This document shows positions 1 to 9,068 of a DNA stretch of 64,000 bases, in pieces. The position numbers and the translations under genes were made by a program. Numbering within the stretch: position 1 is the first letter of the stretch; each line of letters begins with the position of its first letter. Origin of the DNA: Paracoccaceae bacterium (GTDB taxonomy: Bacteria; Pseudomonadota; Alphaproteobacteria; Rhodobacterales; Rhodobacteraceae); assembly GCA_020832445.1 (NCBI GenBank), contig JAFIEO010000032.1, forward strand, positions 1 through 64,000, given 5' to 3'. The notes beneath the pieces are model-generated. The model did no database searches and had not been told where the DNA came from. It worked only from the letters and a program-made list of their open reading frames with translations.

Positions 1-110
1 GCGGCGGCGGGGGGCCGCCGCGGGCGCCGCCCGTCGGCCTGCGGCCTTTGCTCCGCGCCTTGTAAATACCCAACGCATACTTCCCCTCGGTTTCCACTGC
101 GCGTGACACG
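1..110. other. GC-rich hairpin-forming edge sequence, no gene
   Basis: This left-edge stretch is very GC-rich and holds two back-to-back inverted repeats: GCGGCGG at 1-7 pairs with CCGCCGC at 15-21, and CGGGCG at 21-26 pairs with CGCCCG at 28-33. It lies downstream of the LysR gene that reads leftward, so it may be part of that gene's 3' end or of a neighbour outside the window. There is no clear U tract for a standard terminator. Confidence 0.35.
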
Positions 111-1034
111 CTAAGCGACAGGTGCGTCCAACTCTGCAAGCGCGGCTCTGATCCTTGTGGCAATGAAATCGGTGAACAAGGACACTTTCAGGTCGCGCAA
201 GCGCTTGTGGGGGGTAAGTGCCGCCAGCGTGACGGGCAGGGGGGGCGTTGCTTCGGCCACGGGCACCAATGCGCCGCTGCGCAGATGGTCTGCAATCTCG
301 AAAACCGGTTTCATGACAATACCATGCCCGTCCAGTGCCCAGCCTGTCAGAACATCACCGTCATCGGATTCGAATGGCCCGCTTATCTTGAACCTTTGCG
401 GGCCAGTGGCCGTTTGCAAGGTCCATTGAAATTCGCGCGCGCCGGGAAAACGCAGGTTCAGGCAGTCGTGGCCTTGTGCCAACAGGGCTGCGCCGTCCTG
501 CGGCATGCCGCGCCGTTCAATATAATCCGGCGCAGCACATAAAACGCGCGGGCATTCGGCGATGAAACGCATTTTCAACGCGGAATCTTCCAGTGGTCCC
601 AGATGGAATACCACGTCCAGCCCTTCGGCGGTGATATCTATGCTGCGGTCAGACAGACGCAGGCGCAGTTCTGTTTCGGGGTTGTCTGCCTTGAATGCAG
701 GCATATGGGGCGCAATCAACCGCCTGCCAATGCCAAGGGGGGCCGCCACGAACAATGTCCCGCGCGGTTGGGCCGTTGCATGTGTCAGCGTGGTTTCTGC
801 CTCGGATATCGCATCAAGAATTTTCAGCGCGCCATCATAGAACAGCTCCCCGTTGGATGTGGGCTTCAGCGAACGTGTCGTGCGGTTGAACAGCCGCACG
901 CCCAGATGCTTTTCCAACTCCCCCACCCGCGCCGATGCCACAGCCGGTGATGTGCGCTGGTCGCGCGCAGCCGCCGACATGCTGCCTAATTCATAGACAC
1001 GCACGAACATCCTGATGTTATTGATATAGGCCAT
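111..1034 (-). CDS. LysR family transcriptional regulator
   Basis: The 307-residue product has the standard LysR layout. A winged helix-turn-helix occupies roughly residues 3-62, including the segment SMSAAARDQRTSPAVASARV and the typical LFNRTTRSL wing. A periplasmic-binding-like effector domain follows from about residue 90 to the end. Length is normal for the family. The gene is divergent from the urate oxidase gene, with about 105 bp between the start codons, so control of that neighbour is plausible by the usual LysR arrangement. That link is inference; the effector is unknown. Family assignment is firm. Confidence 0.9.
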   Translation of the reverse strand: MAYINNIRMFVRVYELGSMSAAARDQRTSPAVASARVGELEKHLGVRLFNRTTRSLKPTSNGELFYDGALKILDAISEAETTLTHATAQPRGTLFVAAPLGIGRRLIAPHMPAFKADNPETELRLRLSDRSIDITAEGLDVVFHLGPLEDSALKMRFIAECPRVLCAAPDYIERRGMPQDGAALLAQGHDCLNLRFPGAREFQWTLQTATGPQRFKISGPFESDDGDVLTGWALDGHGIVMKPVFEIADHLRSGALVPVAEATPPLPVTLAALTPHKRLRDLKVSLFTDFIATRIRAALAELDAPVA

Positions 1035-1139
1035 GGGTATTTTCAGGCTGCATTTGAAACTGCTAGGGGTTTAATTGGGTTAACAGAAAGCCTTGCAGCG
1101 GTATAGCCTGCGTAACACCTGATAATCGGAGGATGTCTG

Positions 1140-2372
1140 ATGCTGGAACTGGCTGTCATGGGCGCATGGGCAGAATTCGCGCTGCGCTGGCTGCATGTGA
1201 TCACGGCAATTGCCTGGATCGGGGGCAGTTTCTATTTCATCGCGCTTGATCTTGGATTGCGCAAATCCCCTGATTTGCCAAAGGGCGCATATGGCGAAGA
1301 ATGGCAGGTCCATGGCGGCGGGTTCTATCACATCCAGAAATATATGGTGGCCCCGGACCGGCTGCCCGAACATCTGATATGGCACAAATGGCAAAGCTAC
1401 GTGACCTGGCTGTCGGGCTTCGCATTGCTGGCGATCATCTATTATGTCGGGGCGGAATTTTACCTGATTGATGTCGATGTCATGGATCTTGCGGTATGGC
1501 AGGCGATCGCAATTTCGGTGGCGTCGCTTGCGGTGGGCTGGGTCATCTATGACCTTTTGTGCAAATCCCGGTTTGGGGAGGACAACAACCGCCTGATGGT
1601 GCTTTTGTTCGTGCTTCTGGTCATCATGTCGTGGGGCTACACACAAGTCTTCACGGGCCGCGCGGCACTGCTGCATCTGGGGGCGTTCACCGCCACGATC
1701 ATGAGTGCCAATGTCTTCATGATCATCATCCCCAACCAGAAAATCGTTGTTGCCGATTTGCGCGCAGGCCGGACACCTGATGCAAAATACGGCCTGATTG
1801 CCAAGCAGCGCTCCACCCATAACAACTATCTGACCTTGCCGGTCATTTTTCTGATGCTGTCAAACCATTACCCGCTGGCCTTTGCGTCCGAATATAACTG
1901 GTTAATAGCGGGGCTGGTGTTCCTGATGGGGGTGACGATCCGGCATTTCTTCAACACCATGCATATGGGTGGCGGCTATAAATGGTGGACATGGGCGGCA
2001 ACCACAGTGCTGTTCATCGCTATTATATGGCTGTCGACCCTGGGCCAGCCCCGTGATGATGATGAGGAGGCACTCGCCAGCCTTCCCCCGACGGCGGCGC
2101 GGTTTGCCGATGATCCGCATTTTGACGATGTGTATTGGACCGTTGTTGGCCATTGCTCGATGTGCCATGCCCAAGATCCGGTCTGGCCGGGCTTGCATTG
2201 GGCACCCAAGGGCGTGGTTCTGGAAACCGAAGCGCAGGTCGCGCGCGCCGCACAAAGCATCTATCTGCAATCAGGGATCAGCCATGCCATGCCACCGGGA
2301 AGCACGGTGCTTATGGATGCCACCGCCCGCGCGCAGATTGCGGATTGGTATCGTCGCGCCAGCGGGTCTTAA
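1140..2372 (+). CDS. puuD: Urate hydroxylase/oxidase PuuD, membrane protein with C-terminal cytochrome c domain
   Basis: The 410-residue protein has an N-terminal membrane domain with about eight hydrophobic segments, starting with a stretch rich in His and Trp (LRWLHVITAIAWIGGSFYF). A C-terminal cytochrome c domain carries the haem motif CSMCH at residues 339-343. This is the architecture of PuuD, which oxidises urate to 5-hydroxyisourate and passes electrons to the respiratory chain through its own haem. The start is chosen for GGAGG about seven bases upstream. No other purine-catabolism gene is in the window; the divergent LysR gene is the only local candidate regulator. Confidence 0.88.
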   Translation: MLELAVMGAWAEFALRWLHVITAIAWIGGSFYFIALDLGLRKSPDLPKGAYGEEWQVHGGGFYHIQKYMVAPDRLPEHLIWHKWQSYVTWLSGFALLAIIYYVGAEFYLIDVDVMDLAVWQAIAISVASLAVGWVIYDLLCKSRFGEDNNRLMVLLFVLLVIMSWGYTQVFTGRAALLHLGAFTATIMSANVFMIIIPNQKIVVADLRAGRTPDAKYGLIAKQRSTHNNYLTLPVIFLMLSNHYPLAFASEYNWLIAGLVFLMGVTIRHFFNTMHMGGGYKWWTWAATTVLFIAIIWLSTLGQPRDDDEEALASLPPTAARFADDPHFDDVYWTVVGHCSMCHAQDPVWPGLHWAPKGVVLETEAQVARAAQSIYLQSGISHAMPPGSTVLMDATARAQIADWYRRASGS

Positions 2373-2388
2373 GCCCGCATCACGGGGT

Positions 2389-2409
2389 TTCATCTTGCGT
2401 CAAATACTT
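2389..2409 (-). repeat. 21-nt intergenic motif AGTATTT...GCAAGATGAA, copy A
   Basis: Read on the minus strand, this 21-mer contains AGTATTTG followed by GCAAGATGAA. It differs at only two positions from the copy before the BaiN-like gene and at four from the copy before hslV. It lies about 20 bp past the puuD stop and, in its own orientation, downstream of pckA and its hairpins. No gene starts after it on this strand. Function is unknown to me. Confidence 0.6.
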
Positions 2410-2466
2410 TGGGGGACGGCGTCGCAGACGACGGGGGGCAAAGCCCCCGGTTTCAAAAATATATAT

Positions 2467-2495
2467 GCCCCGCCGGTGTTCCGGCGGGGCTTTTT
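2467..2495 (+). terminator. Rho-independent terminator between puuD and pckA
   Basis: A perfect 10-bp stem (GCCCCGCCGG with CCGGCGGGGC), a TGTT loop and five T residues form a strong terminator for puuD. The other side carries an A/T-rich run, so it probably also ends pckA transcripts. Two further hairpins lie between it and puuD: CGTCG/CGACG at 2420-2433 and GGGGGC/GCCCCC at 2434-2448. Confidence 0.85.
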
Positions 2496-2531
2496 CCGTG
2501 GTGGTCATGCACAACAGAACCGATCCGGCAT

Positions 2532-4130
2532 TCAGCCGATCGCGGCTTGCCTGATCTCGTCATCAATAAAGGGCACATATTGCGCGAAATTTTCGGCGAA
2601 CATGGCAATCAGTTTTGCGGCCTGTGCATCATAGGCGTTGGGATCTTCCCATGTCCGGCGCGGGTCCAGCAGCACATCCGCCACGCCCGGCACAGACACC
2701 GGCACATCAAAGCCGAAATTCGGGTCGCGCCGGAATGCAACAGTGCTTAACGATCCGTCAAGTGCCGCACTCAGAAGCGCGCGGGTGGCCTTGATGGGCA
2801 TGCGCGATCCGGTGCCATAGGCCCCGCCCGTCCAGCCGGTGTTGACCAACCAGCATTCCGACCCGAAGCGCGCGATCTTTTGCTGAAGCAACTTGCCATA
2901 CACTTCGGGCCTGCGCGGCATGAAGGGGGCGCCAAAGCAGGTCGAAAATGTGGGTTGCGGTTCGGTCACGCCTTGCTCGGTTCCGGCCACTTTTGACGTG
3001 AAGCCCGACAGGAAGTGATACATTGCCTGTGCGGGCGTCAGCCGCGCAATCGGGGGCAGCACGCCGAAAGCATCGCAAGTCAGCATGATGATGTTGCGGG
3101 GAACACCCCCCAGCGATGTGTCCGATGCGTTCGAAATCGCATCCAGCGGATAGGCAACACGGGTGTTCGCCGTCAGGCTGTCATCGGTGAAATCCAGCTC
3201 CAGCGTGTCGGGATCGTACACCATGTTTTCCACGACACTGGCAAAGCGGTGCGTGGTCGCATAGATCTCGGGTTCCGCCTCGGCATCCAGATTGATGGTC
3301 TTGGCATAGCATCCCCCTTCAAAATTGAAGATGCCTTTGTCTGACCAGCCATGTTCGTCATCGCCAATCAAAATGCGGGTCGGGTCTGCGGAAAGCGTTG
3401 TTTTCCCCGTGCCCGAAAGCCCGAAGAACACTGCCGCATCATCAGGGTTATCAATGCCATGATTGGCAGAGCAATGCATCGGCATGATGCCTTTTTCAGG
3501 CAGCAGATAGTTCAGCAGTGTAAAGACGGATTTCTTGTTCTCGCCCGCATAGGCCGTGTTCGCAATCAAGATTAGCTTGCGGTCGAAATTCAGCGCAATC
3601 ACGGTTTCGGACCGGCAGCCATGGCGCGCGGGATCGGCCTTGAAGCTGGGGCAGTTGATGATGGTGAATTCCGGCGCAAAGTGTTCCAGCTCCGACGCTT
3701 CGGGACGGCGCAGCATATGCCGGATGAACAGGCCATGCCATGCCAGTTCTGTGACAACCCGAACATCCAGCCGGTGCGTCGGGTCGGCGCCACCATACAG
3801 GTCCTGCACGAATAATTCGCGGCCTTTGATATGGGCCAGCATGTCATCATACAGCCGGTCGAACGCGTCGGGGGCCATTGGGGCATTGTTTTCCCACCAG
3901 ACCGTGTTCTCGACCGATGGCGTGCGCACGACAAACTTGTCTTTGGGCGAGCGGCCAGTATGCGCACCTGTGCTTGCCAGAAACGCACCGCCCAGGCCAA
4001 TCTGCCCTTCGTCGCGTTTGACCGCCGCTTCTATCAGCGCTGGTTCCAACAGGTTGTAATACACTGCCGACGCACCCGTAATGCCTTGATCTTCCAAGCG
4101 TTTATTTGGGTTTACGCGGAATTTTTTCAT
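2532..4130 (-). CDS. pckA: Phosphoenolpyruvate carboxykinase (ATP)
   Basis: This 532-residue enzyme converts oxaloacetate and ATP to phosphoenolpyruvate, the entry step of gluconeogenesis. The P-loop [14 protein letters not shown] begins near residue 237, and the neighbouring metal- and substrate-binding segments ([23 protein letters not shown]) are intact. The ATG beginning [12 protein letters not shown] is preferred over an upstream TTG because it has CGGAG in front and gives the usual family length. The gene is divergent from chvI across a 347-bp region with repeated operator-like sequences. A bidirectional terminator follows it. Confidence 0.97.
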   Translation of the reverse strand: MKKFRVNPNKRLEDQGITGASAVYYNLLEPALIEAAVKRDEGQIGLGGAFLASTGAHTGRSPKDKFVVRTPSVENTVWWENNAPMAPDAFDRLYDDMLAHIKGRELFVQDLYGGADPTHRLDVRVVTELAWHGLFIRHMLRRPEASELEHFAPEFTIINCPSFKADPARHGCRSETVIALNFDRKLILIANTAYAGENKKSVFTLLNYLLPEKGIMPMHCSANHGIDNPDDAAVFFGLSGTGKTTLSADPTRILIGDDEHGWSDKGIFNFEGGCYAKTINLDAEAEPEIYATTHRFASVVENMVYDPDTLELDFTDDSLTANTRVAYPLDAISNASDTSLGGVPRNIIMLTCDAFGVLPPIARLTPAQAMYHFLSGFTSKVAGTEQGVTEPQPTFSTCFGAPFMPRRPEVYGKLLQQKIARFGSECWLVNTGWTGGAYGTGSRMPIKATRALLSAALDGSLSTVAFRRDPNFGFDVPVSVPGVADVLLDPRRTWEDPNAYDAQAAKLIAMFAENFAQYVPFIDDEIRQAAIG

Positions 4131-4477
4131 TCTGACTGCTCCGTCTGGCGCTAGAACAATTTGGGTCAAGGCCGGTCATGGCCGTCAAGGGTATGGTGGT
4201 CCAGCCTAGGCGCAGAACTCCATGTGATTTGCTATAACACCGGCAATGCGGCGATTGATAGGCGTCATTGGCGGAGTTAGCGCAACCATCTGCGCGTTAG
4301 CGCAATATTAATACCGAGAGTAGATGAATGTGTTGCGCATTAGCACAATTCGGGACGAATCGCATCGTTGCCAGCCGCGCCTGACAAGTATTTTATTGCG
4401 TCTCACCTTCGTCTGGGTGAATATGTGGCAAAAATAAGGCAGTCGCGCCATTTACAGCAGTGAAAAGGGACAGGCAC
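4131..4477. promoter_or_regulatory. Divergent control region between pckA and chvI
   Basis: No gene is visible in these 347 bp. Three related sites of the form (G/A)TTAGC(G/A)CAA lie at 4276-4285, 4296-4305 and 4339-4348. The second sits in a perfect TGCGC-GTTA-GCGCA inverted repeat and the third in a near-perfect TTGCGC-ATTA-GCACAA repeat. Such palindromes resemble LacI-family operators. CceR/PckR-type LacI regulators are known to control pckA in alphaproteobacteria, so they are the obvious candidates; this assignment is inference. Confidence 0.6.
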
Positions 4478-5176
4478 ATGTCGAGGATCGCACTTGTCGA
4501 TGATGACCGGAATATTCTGACATCCGTTTCGATATGCCTGGAAGCAGAAGGCTTTGAGGTGGAAACCTATAATGACGGGCAATCCGCATTAGAGGCATTC
4601 AATCGTAAACTACCCGATATGGCGGTTCTGGACATGAAAATGCCGCGCATGGACGGGATGGAGCTTTTGCAGCGCTTGCGCCAGAAAACCCAGATGCCGG
4701 TTATCTTTCTTACCTCCAAGGATGACGAGATTGACGAAGTTCTGGGGCTGCGCATGGGCGCTGATGACTATGTCAAAAAGCCCTTTTCCCAACGTTTGCT
4801 GGTAGAACGCATCCGCGCCCTGTTGCGGCGCAAACAAGCGATCGAAAGTGGCGAGGAAGGTGGCGAGGAAGCCAAGACCATCGTGCGCGGCAATCTGGAA
4901 ATGGACCCTTTGCGCCATTCCGTCAAATGGAAGGACAAGGACGTGACGCTGACGGTCACGGAATTCCTGCTGCTTCAGGCATTGGCGCAACGACCCGGTG
5001 TCGTGAAATCGCGCGATCAGTTGATGGATGTGGCCTATGATGATCAGGTCTATGTCGATGACAGGACGATTGACAGTCACATAAAACGCTTGCGCAAGAA
5101 GATGCGCAGCGTCGATGAAGAATTTTCATCGATAGAAACCCTTTACGGGATTGGGTACAAGTATAACGAAGCCTGA
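4478..5176 (+). CDS. chvI: Response regulator ChvI (OmpR family)
   Basis: The 232-residue protein has a receiver domain (acidic pocket D8-D10, phospho-acceptor D52 in [13 protein letters not shown]79 and K101) and a C-terminal OmpR/PhoB winged helix ending in the wing [15 protein letters not shown]. In alphaproteobacteria ChvI is phosphorylated by ChvG and controls envelope, acid-stress and exopolysaccharide genes. The ATG at [10 protein letters not shown] is preferred over a GTG six codons earlier because AAGGGA lies just ahead of it. The kinase gene follows after 23 bp. Confidence 0.95.
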   Translation: MSRIALVDDDRNILTSVSICLEAEGFEVETYNDGQSALEAFNRKLPDMAVLDMKMPRMDGMELLQRLRQKTQMPVIFLTSKDDEIDEVLGLRMGADDYVKKPFSQRLLVERIRALLRRKQAIESGEEGGEEAKTIVRGNLEMDPLRHSVKWKDKDVTLTVTEFLLLQALAQRPGVVKSRDQLMDVAYDDQVYVDDRTIDSHIKRLRKKMRSVDEEFSSIETLYGIGYKYNEA

Positions 5177-5199
5177 TAAAACAGGGGTAGCCCCTTTGG

Positions 5200-6879
5200 G
5201 TGGCAGCAGGTGCTAGTGTGAAAACAGAGGTTACAGCGTCCAGAGCCGACGTTGTTCTTGGTGACGACTGGGTCGGTCCGGGTGACGCGGTAGAGTCTGA
5301 AGTGCGTGCAACCCGTGCCAAGCGCGGGTTCTTAAGCATTTCCAGCTCGCCGCTTGCGCGCAAGATCGTTTTGTTCAATCTGGTTGCGTTGGTTATTCTG
5401 GTTGTCAGTGTGTTGTTTACGAACCCGTTTCGCGACAGCTTGCTGCGCCAGCAAGAACAGACATTGCGCCAAACCGCCCAGATTGTCGCCGATATCGTCG
5501 GCGCGGCAGGCGGGATCGACGCATCGAAGGATGTGCTGGCCCGTCGTTTGACACTTGATGAACGCTTCGCGATTGTTCTGGTCGCGCAAGACGGGACAAT
5601 CGCCGCGCAGTTGAACGGAACCGAGCGTCCCGACAATGACGTTCTGTCCGAAAGAACGACATTCATCAGTGATACTTTGACACGCATCTGGTCGGGCATG
5701 ACCTATGTGACCGGTGCCAAACTGGTAGAACAGCGCGCCCCGGATTTTGCCGACATTGCCCAAGACCTTTTTGCACGCAACCAGCAGGGCGCGCGCGACA
5801 GCTACACGCATCGCGGTGCGAATGATGATATGTGGATCGCCGCCAGCGCCCCGGTGTTGAGTAACGATGTATTCTCGGGCGCGGTTATTTTGCGCCGTGA
5901 TGCGCGCGACACGGCCGCGCTGATGCGTCATGACCGCGAGCAGGTCTTGCAGTTCTTCCTGATTGCGCTTCTTGTGTCCATCGGGCTGAGTTTCGTTCTG
6001 GCCTCGACCATTGCGAACCCGCTGGCCGATTTGGCGATGGCGGCCGAACTTGGCAAACGGCGGGACGGGCGGCGCACGCATGCCGGGCGGGTGCGCATAC
6101 CCGATCTGACCGGGCGGCCGGATGAAATCGGGGATCTGTCGCGCGCCATGCGCGGAATGGTCAGCGCACTTTATGACCGTGTGGAAGCGAATGAACAGTT
6201 CGCCGCAGATGTTGCGCATGAAATCAAGAACCCGCTGGCGTCATTGCGTTCAGCGGTGGGGTCATTGCGCATGGCCAAACGCGAGGACCAGATCCAGCGC
6301 TTGCTGGATGTCATCGAACATGATGTGCGCAGGCTTGACCGGCTGGTTTCAGACACATCAAATGCATCAAGGCTGGATGCCGAACTGGTCAAGGAAGAAG
6401 AAGAAGAGTTCGACCTGATCAACCTGCTGAACAATCTTTGCGAACATCTGAGTCAGGAAGCGACGGCAAAAGGCGTTGAATTCATAAAACTGTTGCCGCC
6501 CGACCCCATTCTGGTGACGGGGCTGGAAGGACGGATTGCGCAGGTCTTTGTCAACCTGATCACAAATGCGATTTCATTTTGCGAAGATGGCGATGCTGTG
6601 CGCATATGGGCGCGCAAGCGCAATGAGCGCGTATTGATTGTGGTGGAAGATACCGGCCCGGGCATTCCCGACAATGCCTTGCAAAAAGTGTTCAAGCGGT
6701 TCTATTCGGAACGCCCTGTCAAGCAGTTCGGCAACCATTCCGGTCTTGGTCTGGCCATTTCAAAACAGATTGTCGAGGCCCATCAGGGTGTGATCTGGGC
6801 AGAAAACATCCGCCTGCCCGATGCACCTTTGGGCAGCCCGCCTTTGGGGGCGCGATTCGTCGTGGGTCTGCCGGTGTGA
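5200..6879 (+). CDS. chvG: Sensor histidine kinase ChvG
   Basis: This 559-residue inner-membrane kinase has TM1 near residues 55-76, a periplasmic sensing region, TM2 near 249-270, a HAMP linker, the H box ADVAHEIKNPLASL with phospho-accepting H340, and an ATPase domain with the N box (NLITNAISF), G1 (EDTGPGIP) and G2 (GLGLAISKQ). It is the cognate kinase of ChvI. Start choice is uncertain: GTG codons at the given start and six codons later are both possible and neither has a strong ribosome site. The stop lies only 20 bp before the hprK start, which suggests transcriptional coupling. Confidence 0.93.
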   Translation: MAAGASVKTEVTASRADVVLGDDWVGPGDAVESEVRATRAKRGFLSISSSPLARKIVLFNLVALVILVVSVLFTNPFRDSLLRQQEQTLRQTAQIVADIVGAAGGIDASKDVLARRLTLDERFAIVLVAQDGTIAAQLNGTERPDNDVLSERTTFISDTLTRIWSGMTYVTGAKLVEQRAPDFADIAQDLFARNQQGARDSYTHRGANDDMWIAASAPVLSNDVFSGAVILRRDARDTAALMRHDREQVLQFFLIALLVSIGLSFVLASTIANPLADLAMAAELGKRRDGRRTHAGRVRIPDLTGRPDEIGDLSRAMRGMVSALYDRVEANEQFAADVAHEIKNPLASLRSAVGSLRMAKREDQIQRLLDVIEHDVRRLDRLVSDTSNASRLDAELVKEEEEEFDLINLLNNLCEHLSQEATAKGVEFIKLLPPDPILVTGLEGRIAQVFVNLITNAISFCEDGDAVRIWARKRNERVLIVVEDTGPGIPDNALQKVFKRFYSERPVKQFGNHSGLGLAISKQIVEAHQGVIWAENIRLPDAPLGSPPLGARFVVGLPV

Positions 6880-6899
6880 AGGCGGGGGCGGAAACCCTG

Positions 6900-7358
6900 A
6901 TGCATGCCAGCACAGTGGCTTTCGAAACACCCACAGGATGGCACGCGGTTGTGCTGACCGGGCGTTCGGGTGCCGGAAAATCCGAACTCGCGCTGGAACT
7001 GATGGCGATGGGCGCGCGACTGGTTGCGGATGATCAGACCCGCCTTATGTTTGACGGCACCACGCTGGTTGCGGATGCCCCTGCATCTATTCGAGGCATG
7101 ATTGAAATGCGCGGTATGGGGCTGCTGCATGCCGCGCCCCTTTCGCTGGTGCGGGTTTCGGTGCTGGTCAATCTTGAGCTGACTGAAACGGCGCGTTTTC
7201 CGCAATGCCGGTCGACCTGCATCCTTGGCGTGCAAGTCCCCACATTACACAAGGTCGAGAGCAGGGCTTTTGCAGCGGCGTTGCGGCAATATGTTCTTCA
7301 CAGGTCATGGTTGGGTCAGGATGACCCGGAAATGACGGGCGCACCGAGGGGCATGTAG
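6900..7358 (+). CDS. hprK: Short-form HPr kinase/phosphorylase
   Basis: About 152 residues correspond to the catalytic C-terminal domain only, the usual alphaproteobacterial form lacking the N-terminal half seen in Firmicutes. The P-loop GRSGAGKS is at residues 21-28. The segment IRGMIEMRGMGLL matches the HprK signature. It should phosphorylate and dephosphorylate Ser46 of the HPr encoded three genes downstream. The ATG start is preferred, with GGCGGA upstream. A GTG eight codons earlier would overlap the chvG stop and is also possible. Confidence 0.9.
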   Translation: MHASTVAFETPTGWHAVVLTGRSGAGKSELALELMAMGARLVADDQTRLMFDGTTLVADAPASIRGMIEMRGMGLLHAAPLSLVRVSVLVNLELTETARFPQCRSTCILGVQVPTLHKVESRAFAAALRQYVLHRSWLGQDDPEMTGAPRGM

Positions 7359-7360
7359 CT

Positions 7361-8263
7361 ATGTCAAGCTTTCCACCAGATACTGAACGCCTGATCCTGA
7401 TCACCGGGCCAGCCGGGTCCGGGCGTAGTACCGCACTGAAAGCATTGGAGGATGTGGGGTTCGAGGCGATTGACAACATGCCATCTTCACTGGTCCCGCG
7501 ACTGGTCGAGGCGCCGTTGCGGTCGCCGCTGGCTTTGGGCATTGATACGCGCAACCGTGATTTTTCCGCAAACAGCATTCTGAAACTGGTAGAGATGCTG
7601 GATGGCCTGCCAAGCCTTGATTTCGAACTGGTGTATCTGGATTGCACATCGGACACCCTGAACCGTCGCTTCTCGGAAACACGGCGGCGCCATCCCTTGC
7701 GGCCGGAAGCGCCAGTTGGCGAAGGAATCGCGCTGGAATTGCGCCTGCTGGCCCCGCTGCGCCAGCGCGCCGATGTGCTGGTTGATACCAACGCCATGAC
7801 ACCCCATGACCTGCGCGCGCAGATGCACCACTTGTTTGACAGGGACGGGCAGGGCAAGATGCATGTGCAAATCCAGTCCTTTTCGTTCAAGCGCGGCTTG
7901 CCGACAGCGGTTGATATGGTTTTTGACTGCCGGTTCCTGAATAACCCGCATTGGGACCCCGAACTTCGGGCATTCGACGGGCGCGATGCACGGATTTCGG
8001 AATTTGTGGCCCGCGATCCGCGATTTGACCCGTTCTTCGGGCGTGTTCGCGATATGATTGAAAGCCTGCTGCCGGAGTTCGCGCAAGAGGGGAAATCTCA
8101 CCTGACAATCGCATTTGGGTGCACGGGCGGGCGTCACAGATCGGTTGCAACCGCAGAAAAACTGGCACAGGCACTTGCGCAGACCATGTGGCGGGTGTCT
8201 ATACGTCATAGAGAATTGGAACGTGTTTCGGCAGACCCGCCGAAAACTGGCAAAGATGAGTAA
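7361..8263 (+). CDS. rapZ: RNase adapter / P-loop protein RapZ
   Basis: The 300-residue product has an N-terminal P-loop (GPAGSGRST, residues 16-24) and the conserved C-terminal domain, including GCTGGRHRSVATAEKLA. Family members bind nucleotides; in E. coli RapZ steers RNase E to a small RNA controlling GlmS. In alphaproteobacteria the gene is consistently placed between hprK and the EIIA-Man gene, as here, with two bases between hprK and rapZ. The P-loop has Arg where Lys is usual (GSGRST). Confidence 0.93.
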   Translation: MSSFPPDTERLILITGPAGSGRSTALKALEDVGFEAIDNMPSSLVPRLVEAPLRSPLALGIDTRNRDFSANSILKLVEMLDGLPSLDFELVYLDCTSDTLNRRFSETRRRHPLRPEAPVGEGIALELRLLAPLRQRADVLVDTNAMTPHDLRAQMHHLFDRDGQGKMHVQIQSFSFKRGLPTAVDMVFDCRFLNNPHWDPELRAFDGRDARISEFVARDPRFDPFFGRVRDMIESLLPEFAQEGKSHLTIAFGCTGGRHRSVATAEKLAQALAQTMWRVSIRHRELERVSADPPKTGKDE

Positions 8264-8272
8264 GGTTCGGGC

Positions 8273-8677
8273 GTGATCGGAATCGTGATCGTCGCACATG
8301 GGGGACTTGCACGCGAGTACCTTGCGGCAATAGAACATGTGATCGGCAAGCAACATGGCATTCGGGCGATCGCGATCGAGTATGATCATGACCGCGACGC
8401 CAAGAAGCTGGAAATCCTGAATGCGGCGGCTGCGGTCGATGCCGGTCAGGGGGTGATCGTCGTGACCGATATGTTCGGCGGCTCGCCCTCGAACCTGTCG
8501 CTGCCCGCATGTGCTTCCCCAAACCGTCGTATTCTTTACGGTGCGAATTTGCCCATGCTGATCAAGCTGGCGAAATCACGCGACATGTCCATGCAGGCTG
8601 CAACCACTGCGGCACTGGATGCGGGGCGAAAATACATTAACTCACTTGAAATCGGCGGTCAGGGTCAAGGGATCTGA
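8273..8677 (+). CDS. PTS EIIA component, mannose family
   Basis: The 134-residue protein is a lone EIIA-Man domain. The phospho-accepting His9 is in VAHGGLA, and the conserved TDMFGGSPSN loop follows. No EIIB, EIIC or EIID gene is nearby, so it most likely acts in a regulatory phosphorelay with HPr rather than in sugar uptake. It starts with GTG nine bases after rapZ. Confidence 0.92.
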   Translation: MIGIVIVAHGGLAREYLAAIEHVIGKQHGIRAIAIEYDHDRDAKKLEILNAAAAVDAGQGVIVVTDMFGGSPSNLSLPACASPNRRILYGANLPMLIKLAKSRDMSMQAATTAALDAGRKYINSLEIGGQGQGI

Positions 8678-8712
8678 CCGCATTTGCGCGCAAAAAGGAA
8701 ATACGACACACG

Positions 8713-8982
8713 ATGGTTGAGCTGGTTTTGGAAATCATGAATGAAAAGGGGCTGCATGCGCGGGCCTCTGCGAAGTTTGTCGAAGTCGTGGAACGTCATG
8801 ATGCCACAGCCGAAGTCAGCAAGGACGGCATGAGTGTGCCGGGGGATTCCATCATGGGTTTGCTTATGCTGGCTGCATCGCGCGGGACATCAATTATGGT
8901 GCGCACCAGCGGTGTGCAGGCGCAGGATCTGGCCGATGCCTTGCGCGAACTGGTCACGGATTGTTTCGGCGAAGGCATGTAG
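8713..8982 (+). CDS. ptsH: Phosphocarrier protein HPr
   Basis: This 89-residue HPr has His15 in GLHARASAKF, the site phosphorylated by enzyme I, and Ser46 in PGDSIMGLLML, the site of HPr kinase. It closes the hprK-rapZ-EIIA-HPr operon. Enzyme I is not in this window. A strong terminator follows the stop. Confidence 0.96.
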   Translation: MVELVLEIMNEKGLHARASAKFVEVVERHDATAEVSKDGMSVPGDSIMGLLMLAASRGTSIMVRTSGVQAQDLADALRELVTDCFGEGM

Positions 8983-9013
8983 CGGCAGTTTGTCCTGACA
9001 GCGTCAGTAAAAA

Positions 9014-9042
9014 AAGCCGGGTCATTTCACAATGCCCGGCTT
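9014..9042. terminator. Bidirectional terminator between ptsH and the NYN gene
   Basis: The stem AAGCCGGG with CCCGGCTT, extended by CATT/AATG around a short loop, has T-rich sequence on the right (TTGTTTGTTCTTTT) and six T on the minus-strand side. It should end both convergent transcripts. Confidence 0.85.
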
Positions 9043-9068
9043 GTTTGTTCTTTTACTGTGTCAGATCA

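Noticed and set aside
1080-1820. 246-codon frame antisense to puuD
   Set aside because: It is a high-GC shadow frame rich in Arg, His, Gln and Cys over a clear gene.
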